From contig CAVWDI010000001.1 of NCBI GenBank assembly GCA_963753725.1, positions 372,001 to 436,000 on the forward strand: a DNA stretch of 64,000 nt, read 5' to 3'. Position 1 is the stretch's first letter, and each line of letters starts with the position of its first letter. Below, in pieces: positions 37,050 through 45,332 of the stretch. Under the pieces are notes generated by a model that was not told the origin of the DNA, ran no database searches, and was given only the letters and a program-made list of their open reading frames with translations. Position numbers and translations under genes: made by a program. Source of the stretch: CAVWDI01 sp963753725 (GTDB lineage: Bacteria; Chloroflexota; Anaerolineae; Anaerolineales; UBA4823).

Positions 37050-37080
37050 AAAGCCCCGAACTTACACAATTCAGGGCTTT
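37050..37080 (-). terminator. Terminator of the LysM protein gene
   Basis: AAAGCCC(C)GAA / TTC(A)GGGCTTT stem-loop 24 bases past the stop of the gene at 37104-38006, followed on the minus strand by TTTTAGG and a T/A-rich tail. Confidence 0.75.
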
Positions 37081-37103
37081 CGATAGGTAACTGTGGATTT
37101 GTA

Positions 37104-38006
37104 CTAATGTGTCGTATTGTTATAGAACCAGTTGTAGCTGTAAAAGCCTCCGCTCGTGCTTTCTGTGCGGATGGCGATCTTCTTCAAACCGTGCAGTTGG
37201 CTTGGTATCTTGGCAGTTACTGTGAAGGATCCGGCATACGTTGAATGGAAACTGCCGGCATGGTAGCCGCGCTTGCCTTTCGAACCGCTCGGTCCCATGT
37301 AGATATTAAATTTGTAACCGGCCGGGTAATTATGGGTACGGAAAGTGACCTTATTATCCCGTTTCACAGCCACAATTGTGATGGTTGGGATTCCTTTGTA
37401 CTCGTTATATTTTTTATCGTAATCTTTATATCCGTACCAGTAATCGCCTTTGTATTCGTAATCCTTTTTTACAAAATCACCGCACCAGCAGTCATAATCA
37501 TCATAGTAAACGTCATGACACGCAGACCAATCATCGTCATACCAGTCGTGGCATTCACAGTCTGATTGATAATCATGATCATAATCACAATCATCCCGGT
37601 AATCATTTTCAGAACGGTAGTCGAAACCATGCTTGGGCGGGTAGTAATAGGTTGGATCGTAATCGTGACCCGGTGAGGCATAATATTTCGATCTGGGATC
37701 ATTGCGGGCGCTGGGCGGTACACCAGGTTTGTGGACATAACGCGCAGAGCTGGGAGCTGATCCCGTAGAAAGACATAATCGCTGCCCAGGGTAGACCCGG
37801 CGCGGGTTGGACAGTCTATTGAGCGTCACCAGTTCTGCCCGGCTGACACCATAATCTCGGCTGATGGTATCCAGCGATTCCCCCTTACGAACGACATGCC
37901 AATCCGCACAGAAACCTGTGTACGAATTCAGCTTGGTAAATCCTGATCCTGCAACTATCAGAACCAGGGCCATCAAAACAAAGAAGGTACTTCGAAGGTT
38001 TTTCAT
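37104..38006 (-). CDS. Secreted LysM protein with Asp/Tyr/Cys-rich segment and C-terminal beta domain
   Basis: A 300-residue exported protein. Signal peptide (about 1-28), LysM ('WHVVRKGESLDTISRDYG', 'NPRRVYPGQRLCL') for peptidoglycan binding, then a hinge ('KPGVPPSARNDPRSKYY'). Residues about 115-205 are extraordinarily rich in Asp, Tyr, Cys, His and Lys ('YRDDCDYDHDYQSDCECHD', 'DVYYDDYDCWCGDF', 'DYEYKGDYWYGYKDYDKKY'). The C-terminal 90 residues form a predicted beta sandwich ('VTFRTHNYPAGYKFNIYMG', 'IAIRTESTSGGFYSYNWFY'), a domain I recall downstream of LysM in other Chloroflexota proteins but cannot name. The acidic Cys/Tyr segment could bind metal or be cross-linked; that is inference. 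GGAGGAGACAG before the ATG supports the start. A damaged paralogue lies at 38616-39899. Confidence 0.85.
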   Translation of the reverse strand: MKNLRSTFFVLMALVLIVAGSGFTKLNSYTGFCADWHVVRKGESLDTISRDYGVSRAELVTLNRLSNPRRVYPGQRLCLSTGSAPSSARYVHKPGVPPSARNDPRSKYYASPGHDYDPTYYYPPKHGFDYRSENDYRDDCDYDHDYQSDCECHDWYDDDWSACHDVYYDDYDCWCGDFVKKDYEYKGDYWYGYKDYDKKYNEYKGIPTITIVAVKRDNKVTFRTHNYPAGYKFNIYMGPSGSKGKRGYHAGSFHSTYAGSFTVTAKIPSQLHGLKKIAIRTESTSGGFYSYNWFYNNTTH

Positions 38007-38615
38007 CTGTCTCCTCCATGAACACCTGTGAACATTAAATTCCCGGCACTCAGATACTAGGAACCTCGCACTGTTAAGTGCTGCCTTTGTGACGGCGGAA
38101 AAAAATCTTTAGCCCTTAAAGATTATACTCAAAAATTTTATAAAAGTTTAAAGGATTGATAAAGTAAAAGAATTATTTTATTTGTAAGCGGTTTACGCGT
38201 CGCGCCCCTGCGTGAAGCGTACCCTGTAGTGTATTTAAGTAATAGTCCCTCCTAAACTTCATGGGGAGATGCTTCAGTCGCTCTGCACTTATACCTATTG
38301 ATTAAAGATATACTCCGAGTCAAGCTGTACGATTAAGTATGAGGTCCTTGGATCGCTCCTTCGCAAATGTAAATTTAATAGAAATCTGCGAGCGCTTGTG
38401 GAGCAGGTGCCGCGGCAGCGTTTCTCTATTTATACGACCGATGGTATCACCCGAATGGAACTGGTGATGAAGGCTACTTCAAAATACAAACAAAAATGCC
38501 GAGCAGCTATTCTTCTCAGGCTGCCCGGCACTCAACAGGAATATTTTAATTAACGAATGTATATCGGATACTATAACGGTTTCTTCAATCAGTTTAAAAA
38601 GTACCGGTCACCTCG
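38007..38615. other. Gene-free region between the two LysM paralogues
   Basis: About 600 bases without a plausible gene. It carries the promoter side of the first LysM gene (a GTGCCGGGAATT motif on the minus strand at 38037-38049, shared with the paralogue) and the terminator of the second (38497-38530). The middle has short stretches resembling degenerate dispersed repeats. Confidence 0.45.
38497..38530 (-). terminator. Terminator of the second LysM gene
   Basis: TGCCGAGCAGC / GCTGCCCGGCA stem with one mismatch and a 12-base loop; on the minus strand it is followed by TTTTTG. It lies about 85 bases past the stop at 38616. Confidence 0.72.
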
Positions 38616-39899
38616 TTAATAAGCAGTTTTATTATCAAACCAGTTGTAACTGTAATAACCCTTTTCCGTACTCTCCGTGCGGATGGCTATCTTGGCTTCC
38701 CCCCTCAAATGAGGCGGTATTGCCACAGTCACAAAGAAAGATCCTCCAGAACCGGAATAAAAATCCCCGGCGTAATATCCGCGTTTACCTTTTGTCCCGA
38801 TTTCTCCCATATACACATTAAATTCCAGGTGAGCAGGGTAATTGTCCGTCTTGAACGTAACCGATTTATCCACGCACAACTTTTTCAATCCAGATCGTTG
38901 GAATACCTTCATATGGATGTCTATATTCACAAGGATATTTCGAATATGTTCTTAACACTCGAGATAGATTCCGTAAAACTGGAGTTGGGGAAGGTTTCCA
39001 GATCAGTGATCGCATCCGGGTATTTGGTCACGCGGATGATCAGCGGCGAGTAACCCCTGAGCTGGTGTGGGATCGGAACGGTCGCTTTGAACGAACCTCC
39101 ACTCTTCAATTGGTCAGAATATACCCAGGGTCCTCCGTCATAGCGTATCTCAACCTGAAAGGTAGACATCGTGAGGGAAGCTGTTGGCCTGGATGGTAAC
39201 GTCGCGATCTTCACGCACCCTGACCACTGAAAAATTCCAGTCCCGGATCGCATCATCCGAGTGATAGTAGTGATGATAATCCTGTATGGTAGCCATGTTT
39301 ATCATCAAGGTTGCAGTCGCAGTCATATTCATGGTGCGTATTCCAACCATCTTCATCCCAGTCATAACAATCGCAATCTGATGGGTACTTGTATTCATAT
39401 ATTACCGCATTCATACTGGTAATCGTAAATCTTTGCTTTGTGATACTTGAGACACTTATCATAGTCATCCCAGCCATCGCAGTCCCAATCTTCGTCATGG
39501 TAGTACTGCGAATTCATACCCATATTCAGGCGGGTAATAATAAGCGCCATCAGAACCGTGGTAGTACGGTGTGTAATAATCAGAATCGGGATCATGACGG
39601 GCACTGGGGGGAACACCAGGTTGTTGGTAATCGTACGTTGAACCGGGATTCCCACTTGTTTCCACGCACAATCGCTGGCCAGCGTAAACCCGGCGCGGGT
39701 TGGACAGCTTGTTGAGCGCCACCAGTTCTGATCTGCTGATCCCATAATCGCTGCTGATGGTGTCCAGCAATTCCCCCTTGCTGACAACATGCCATTCCGT
39801 ACAGGCTGCAGTCGATGCGTTTACTGGTGTGAATGCCAGCAGCCCGGTTAACATCAGAGCCGCTACCAGCGCTAAAATTACCTTGCGAAGTGGGTTCAT
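38616..39899 (-). pseudogene. Second LysM Asp/Tyr/Cys-rich protein, about five frameshifts
   Basis: A paralogue of the 37104-38006 gene. From the ATG at 39899 (after AGGAGGAAAAA) it reads a signal peptide ('LALVAALMLTGLLAFTPVNA'), a LysM ('WHVVSKGELLDTISSDYG', 'NPRRVYAGQRLCV') and the same hinge ('QPGVPPSARHDPDSDYY'). The frame then changes repeatedly through the acidic Cys/Tyr region ('YYHDEDWDCDGWDDYDKC', 'DCDCYDWDEDGWNTHHEYD'), a beta domain not found in the first copy ('VEIRYDGGPWVYSDQLKSGG', 'SPLIIRVTKYPDA'), and a final domain like the first copy's ('FKTDNYPAHLEFNVYMGE', 'IAIRTESTEKGYYSYNWF'). Repaired length would be about 425 residues. Each fragment is well conserved, so errors in a low-complexity stretch or recent decay are both possible. 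Confidence 0.72.
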
Positions 39900-40432
39900 T
39901 TTTTCCTCCTGATGTTGAAAATCGCTAATAATAAATATCCAATTCCGGCACGATTATTGCAACTTCAAGAGAAAGGATGAGGGATGTAGCAACCAGTATG
40001 GAGACCCTGCCAGAATCCCAAATGGTGCTGCGCCCTTTTTCTTTTTAGTCATCAGGCAAGTCATGCCGCCTTTACTAAAGGCACGCCTGAAAAGTAATCT
40101 CCAGAAACCCTTCCTTTTTATCCAACCGGATTGGCCGACTGCTGCATCTGTTTGTCTTTGATATTACTCCTGATGCAGTCGAGAAATCAGTTGTTGAATC
40201 CCGCTGAAGCCTACCATGTTAGTTAAATCAGGACAGAGAATACTCCTGAAATAATGTGTACCATAACTGAACCAAAAGGACAATAACCCATTTTTAATCT
40301 AAGGTCTTTTCAGTTTTCCCCGATTAATTTCCCCCAATGAATATTAGATGACTAAAACCCGGTTGGTAGTATTTTTACCGTCACCCTTCCAATCGACTTA
40401 ATGATTTCTTGTGACAGCCCTGCTCTTGCTGT
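39900..40432. other. Intergenic region, about 530 bases
   Basis: No gene recognised. On the minus strand it holds the GTGCCGGAATT motif (39941-39951) near the second LysM start, and a stem-loop around 40055-40095 (TCAGGC...GCCTGA enclosing CCTTT/AAAGG). The remainder shows nothing I can interpret. Confidence 0.45.
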
Positions 40433-41284
40433 TCAGATCGGCTCAATTTCCCTGTGGATACGGTCCTCCAGGCATCCCATCAACCTGTGGGTAATCAGGC
40501 CCGGTTTTCCCTCTCCAATAACTTGATCATCAATCTGAACGACCGGTAGTATTGCCCGGCTCGAGCTGGTGATGAAAGCCTCTTCGATTTTCAGGATTTC
40601 GGATAAGGTTACACTCTTCAAGTTTAGCTTTAAACCAGCCTCTTCCGCTGCATCAATCACCAGGCTGCGCGTCACCCCCGATAAAACCTCCGACTCGTTC
40701 GTCCATAGTCTTCCCCCTTTTACTGCAAAGAAATTGCTGGTCAAGCCCTCCAGGATTTTGCCATCTTCATCCACCATCAATGCTTCATGCACGTCGACCG
40801 CAAACTCTGAACGAATTTTTTCCGCCCTGGGAATTGCGCGCGTCAGTTTCGCTTTCGGGTTATAACGCCGCATGCTGCAGGTGATCAGTTTCACCCCATT
40901 CTGATAGGCGTCAGCACCGGGCGTTTTTAAAAGCTCGCTCATGTAGTAAATGTCCCCCGGGTATTCATATAAATCAAGCACGATTTGCACTCGCAGCTCC
41001 TTGTTCTGGGGATATTTATCAATAATCTGCCGCAAATCTGCCCGTATCTTAGCTGATTCAAAACGTAATGGATTGCCTGCCAGTTGGGCAGTCTCCTGCA
41101 GGCGTTCTAAATGATCCTCCACGCGCAGCGCTTTATCGTGTTCAAATGTGCGGAAGGTGGTGTAGGCTCCGCCAGGAACGCGGACTGTGAATTCATCGAA
41201 CGTATCCACTCCCCTGGGAAGCGGCAGCCTGCTTAATTTGTTTTCCTTTTGGAAAATGCTGCCTTGAAAAACGAGCATATTCAT
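40433..41284 (-). CDS. Class IV PLP-dependent aminotransferase or lyase (branched-chain aminotransferase / aminodeoxychorismate lyase fold)
   Basis: A 283-residue fold-type IV PLP enzyme. Supporting motifs are 'RTFEHDKALRVEDHLERLQ' (the usual 'F.L..HL.RL' helix), 'NPKAKLTRAIPRAEKIR' where the cofactor Lys is expected, 'EALMVDEDGKILEGLTSNFF' (phosphate-binding, family hallmark) and 'SGVTRSLVIDAAEEAGL'. The usual 'IK.LNY' motif around the Lys is altered, so the exact activity (branched-chain aminotransferase, D-amino-acid aminotransferase or aminodeoxychorismate lyase) is not assigned. Met3 is an alternative start. The gene stands alone, between the LysM genes and the giant surface-protein gene. 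Confidence 0.8.
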   Translation of the reverse strand: MNMLVFQGSIFQKENKLSRLPLPRGVDTFDEFTVRVPGGAYTTFRTFEHDKALRVEDHLERLQETAQLAGNPLRFESAKIRADLRQIIDKYPQNKELRVQIVLDLYEYPGDIYYMSELLKTPGADAYQNGVKLITCSMRRYNPKAKLTRAIPRAEKIRSEFAVDVHEALMVDEDGKILEGLTSNFFAVKGGRLWTNESEVLSGVTRSLVIDAAEEAGLKLNLKSVTLSEILKIEEAFITSSSRAILPVVQIDDQVIGEGKPGLITHRLMGCLEDRIHREIEPI

Positions 41285-41771
41285 GTCCTGGTAATTCTAA
41301 TTTGATTTCAAAAATACCGGAAGACTTTGCCCATCCAGGTACTTGGAAGTAAATTGAAACAGCCAGGAACAGAAGATCGTTGCCCCAAAATGCAACATAA
41401 AATGAATAAATCATTCTCAAGATATTCCATAAAGATTTATATATTAACCTTACAAATCTGTAAGAATCTAAATATATTGACATAGGTTATAGACTTGTAA
41501 ATATATCATTACGTTGATATAATCCAAATTTAATTATAGTTTAACTTAATGAGTAGTTTTATAGTTAGAAATATAAACAACTATTAATTATTCACAGTTC
41601 TATTACAATTTCCAATATATTTACTAATATAAGGAAAGTGGGATTTTATGTCTTATGTTTTAACCCACAATAAGTATTTTTTCTATATTACTTAGTTCTT
41701 TTTATAACAAATGCAATTTAGATTGATAAGATAAGAATTGTCTTATATGTCAAACTGAGGAGAATGACAAA
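41285..41771. promoter_or_regulatory. Very AT-rich leader region of the giant surface-protein gene
   Basis: Nearly 490 bases of markedly AT-rich DNA with no coding frame, in sharp contrast to the GC-rich gene that follows. GAGGAGAATGACAAA gives the ribosome site for the ATG at 41772. A hairpin lies at 41731-41746. Several TATAAT-like words make promoter choice arbitrary. Confidence 0.5.
41731..41746 (+). promoter_or_regulatory. Short hairpin/operator ATAAGA-ATTG-TCTTAT
   Basis: Perfect six-base arms with a four-base loop, ending about 12 bases before the GAGGAG ribosome site of the giant gene. Could be an operator or a weak leader hairpin; the short arms make chance occurrence possible. Confidence 0.4.
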
Positions 41772-42141
41772 ATGAATCAGAATAACAGTTTAGCTCAAAG
41801 TAATTCAAAATCCGCAGGGACCAGGAAATTAATGGTAGGGGCCAGCATGCTGCTGGCTCTTATCGCGATGACTGTCCCTCTTCTATTTAATAATTCACCC
41901 TCCAGAGCAATTATTTATGTGGGTCGGTGTGATTAGCCTTTCAGCGTTTGGGATTTTGCTATTTGCAGGGATTCGGAATATTTTGTTGTATAAGCGCGCC
42001 CACTGGTTGAAACTGCAGGTGTGGCGCCTCTTTTCGCTCATGGTCATTCTCCTGACTGGTATTCCATTTATCCCTGTGATCAATGCGTTTGCTGCTCCTC
42101 CAGTTGATGTCTCTGATGTCGGCGAAAATACTGCAGTGTAG
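41772..42141 (+). pseudogene. N-terminus of the giant surface protein (membrane segments), frameshifted
   Basis: The ATG at 41772 follows GAGGAGAATGACAAA. The first frame reads a polar start and a hydrophobic segment ('LMVGASMLLALIAMTVPLLF') and stops near 41936. A second frame, entered near 41915, carries two further hydrophobic segments ('VGVISLSAFGILLFAGI' and 'LFSLMVILLTGIPFIPVINA') ending in 'AFAAPPVDVSDVGENTAV'. The last segment looks like a signal-peptide core with an AFA-A cleavage site, so the N-terminus might be a multi-pass anchor or a long unusual export signal. One single-base indel joins the pieces, and another near 42140 leads into the next domain. Confidence 0.6.
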
Positions 42142-43803
42142 TTGACCAACAAGACTATCTGGCCTCTAACCTGACGGCGTACACTTCCGATATCACCCTT
42201 GATTCAACCAGCGTCTCCTCAAATATTGATACAAATACATCCGCTGATTTTGAATTAGCGCATGATTCAATAAATATTTCTTCTCCAGAAAACCAGTCAA
42301 GCGGATCGGAAACACCGGTAAGCCTGGAGGGGATTGTTTCATCCTCCTCACTCTCTAACTTGCTGCAGCAACCACTCCAGCAATCATACGGGACGGGCGC
42401 ACTAATCATCCCCATGGACACCACCTACCAGAACTTCGGTATGTGGAAAGCCTACGGCCTGCTGTACCGCCTGCTGTCGAACAACGTTCCAGTTTACTGG
42501 GCTATTCTGGATGATAAGGATTGGATGGATGTAGACTTCAGCGCCACCACCCAGGATCTGCGTACGGGCGCAACCATCGGCTCGCCGTACGACTACAACG
42601 GTGGACCTTTTATTATTGATCCCGCTGACGCAGCAGTAGCGATCCCAATCATCCAGGGCTGGTGGAGTGAGTTCGCCAACCTGCCTAACGTGCACGAGGC
42701 TACGCACGCTCATTTGATGCCGAGATCGCTGCGGTCCTCAGGTCTCCGCCGCGCATCGCTCTGGACGAGAATGGCGGCGGCATCGCCCAGCCATATTTGG
42801 AGGTGGCTGGAATTCCCGACTCCAACGGCGATTATGACTGGCCTGATAATGGTGACCTGACCGATGACTGGCTGACCGCTGAGGAGATCGCCGGGGCTGC
42901 TCGGTCCCGATAACCTGGGTGACGGCGCCTTTTTCCAGGGTAATGTCTGCTCCCGAAGGCGTATGATGTGTTCATCACCCCGCACAGTGACGGTTACGGG
43001 GTTAATATCGATGGTGTCGCCAGCGATCCCGGCGATCGAGACGACGAACTGAACGATTTCGGCAACAACGCCTACGCCGAGGTCGACCTGTACGTACAGC
43101 AGGGCGGCGGCTGGACGGTCATGTGCCACTCGATCGAGATCATGGATTATGCTTTTTACCAGTTGTATGACGATCCCGATACACGCTGACCTTTTGCACC
43201 ACTTCCCTGCCTGGAGCGATGCTGACTACGGACGGCATCCAGAACCTGCCCAACGATGGCGACGAAGGCGAATGGTATGTAAATGATGACACGACCCCAC
43301 CTCCTGTTCGACCCGGACGGACGCATAACTTATGCTGATCTTCCCATCGCCCAGGCGGTCGATACGGTCGATCCGCAAGCGCTTCCTGGCGGATCCGGAC
43401 AGACGGGTTTCAATACCACCACCGGATATTACACGGATACTGAGATTGTGGCCTGGTTCACCACTAGCAGGCGACGATGATCCGGAGAACCCGGACTGCG
43501 AGATCGGATTAACGGCGAAGTACCTGCCGCTACGACCATGTCATCGCCGGCTCCTACCACGGCGGTTCCGGCGCAGGTAAAGTCACTTATATCGGCGGTC
43601 ACTCCTATGACCAGTCTGTGCCATATGCCGACAATTTCGAAGGTCCTTATCTGCGCATGTTCTTCAACTCAATCTTCTTCAACGGCACCGCGCGGGCTAA
43701 CTTTGAACTGATGCCTTCCCTCAGCGAAGCACCCCAGGGCAGGAGCACCACCATGACAATGGATCTGACCAACGTCGGCGGCAGTCGAGGCGGTCAACAT
43801 TAA
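42138..43803 (+). pseudogene. N-terminal conserved domain of the giant surface protein, many frameshifts
   Basis: Homology passes through at least six frame changes. Readable pieces include a Ser/Thr/Asp-rich linker (42138-42350), 'TGALIIPMDTTYQNFGMWKA' and 'YGLLYRLLSNNVPVYWAI' (42390-42510), 'YNGGPFIIDPADAAVAIPII' (42600), 'VLRSPPRIALDENGGGIAQP' (42735), 'YDVFITPHSDGYGVNIDGV' (42965), 'EVDLYVQQGGGWTVMCHSIE' (43080), 'LPIAQAVDTVDPQALPGGS' (43340) and 'GAGKVTYIGGHSYDQSVPY' (43570). I recognise this as a domain recurring at the N-terminus of large DUF11-type surface proteins, from memory and without a name. The alpha/beta pattern with a 'CHS' motif recalls glutamine-amidotransferase-like folds, but that is speculative. 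Confidence 0.6.
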
Positions 43804-43997
43804 CAGTGTTGACCATCACGCTCGAACCTGGTGTGACATACTCCGGCACACTTTAGGATACCCGACCCCGACAGTTATCCCACAATATAGATGGCAGCAC
43901 CACCCTGACTGGGGACAGCATTGGGCGATATCAACGGCGAGACCACCGCGGCAGCCAGGTCGAAGTCGCTGGTCTATTCAGCCACTGCGGCGCCAGG

Positions 43998-44740
43998 ATG
44001 TGCAGGTCGCTTCCTTCAGCACCAAATACGGCGACATGCGCGGGCGAAAGCTTTTACGGCGACCAGTGCCGGGCGATCGATTTTTACGAAGCCCCGGTTG
44101 TGGATGTCGAAAAGGATCCCCCCACTCAGGGACCGGTCTTGAAAGGTTCGCAGGTCACCTGGATTATTTCGTACAACAATAACGGCGCCGACACGCTGTA
44201 CAATGCGGTACTGGTCGATACCCTGCCGCTCGGTTTCACTATTGTCAGCACCACGCCGAATTACACCAGCCTTTCCGGCGGGGGCGGCACCCCCCAGATC
44301 TTGACCTGGAACCTGGGAGATGTCCCTGCAAGTTCAGGTGGATCGATTGAAATTACCGTACAGACTCCCAATTCAGTCAGCGGAACGCAGTTATTTACCA
44401 ACCTGGTCGATCTCTCCGGCGAGGACAAGAACGGCCTGGGCGGCTATTCCGACAGCGACACGGCTGATGTTAGTCGTGACCGCGCCGCGCCTGGATGTGA
44501 TCAAGAATGTTAACGAAACCGTGATCGGTCCAGGGGGCACCCTGACCTATTCTATTGGGTCTATATTACCCGGGTGGATTCCGTCTGACGGATGCTGAAG
44601 TTAGCGATAAGATCCCGGACACACCACATATATCAGCTGCCACAGCGGCAGGATCATATGATAATCCCCTCGCCGCACGATCACCTGGTCTCTGGGGAGC
44701 AATGCTGGCGCTGCGCTGGGTCAGCAAGGTGATGTAACAC
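43998..44740 (+). pseudogene. First DUF11-like module(s) of the giant protein, frameshifted
   Basis: The reading from 43998 to 44513 contains a clear DUF11-type module: 'VVDVEKDPPTQGPVLKGSQV', 'TWIISYNNNGADTLYNAVLV', 'DTLPLGFTIVSTTPNYTSL', 'LTWNLGDVPASSGGSIEITV'. A second module begins 'RLDVIKNVNETVIGPGGTL' and is broken near 44515 and 44560. The pieces belong in one chain with the domains on both sides. No start codon of its own is likely; the listed beginning is only where the frame opens. Confidence 0.6.
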
Positions 44741-45330
44741 TTTGTCCGGTAACCGTTGAAATTCCAGCCTCACGCGACACTTTTATTGATGCAGACAAAC
44801 CTGCTGCAAATTATGGCCTAGATCCAACGATATCTGTAAAAGCGGAATTAGGTAAGGAAAGACATAGTTTGGTCTACTTTCCCGAATTTAACTTCAGTAT
44901 TGCCAACAGGGGCACCTTTTTCTCAGCAAATCTGCTGATGACGGTTGAAAGCGGGCAAAACCAAAAACGCTATGCGGAAGTACGAGAACTGACTGCTGAC
45001 TGGACCGAAGGCAACGGTACCGGCGGCGATACCTGCACGGATTTCGGGATAGGCGGCGCCACCTACAACGCGCCCGACTGCACCGACAATTGGGGGTCCG
45101 GTGATTTCGGCACTGACACCCCTTACGGGTCCACGGTTTATGGATATATGGTCCCAACCATTGACGAGCAGACTTACTCTGTCGATATCACTGGAATGGT
45201 TTCCAACTGGTTAGGCGGCACCAACAATGGATTGGTGCTCCTGGCATCTGGCAGCGACAACTGGGGAAACAAAATGGTATTCGACCGAATCTACCACTGC
45301 TAACAAGCGACCCCGGCTCCTATTTACTTA
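44740..45330 (+). pseudogene. First DNRLRE-type domain of the giant protein
   Basis: From 'PVTVEIPASRDTFIDADKPA' (about 44750) the sequence matches the DNRLRE/disaggregatase-related beta domain: 'DTFIDADKPAANYGLDPTI' gives the hallmark D-x-x-x-D...N-Y-G, then 'YAEVRELTADWTEGNGTG', 'DCTDNWGSGDF' and 'VDITGMVSNWLGGTNNGLVL'. The family is found in extracellular proteins, often linked to carbohydrate binding. The longest intact frame is 44869-45303; it ends by an indel near 45300, and the next frame starts inside the same chain. A second copy follows directly. Confidence 0.65.
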
Positions 45331-45332
45331 CC

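Noticed and set aside
37245..37768. Plus-strand frames inside the LysM gene rich in Val/Ile or His/Asn
   Set aside because: Antisense of the Asp/Tyr-rich codons (GAT/TAC read backwards give ATC/GTA). The minus strand has signal peptide, LysM and ribosome site.
38006..38160. Possible cyclic-dinucleotide riboswitch before the LysM gene
   Set aside because: LysM genes are often riboswitch-controlled, but the leader lacks the conserved blocks of the c-di-AMP and c-di-GMP classes.
38261..38400. Possible degenerate dispersed repeat (words such as GAGATGCTTCAGTCGCTCTGC and GGATCGCTCCTTCGCAAATG)
   Set aside because: Resembles known intergenic repeat families only loosely; no second good copy in the window, so no repeat is called.
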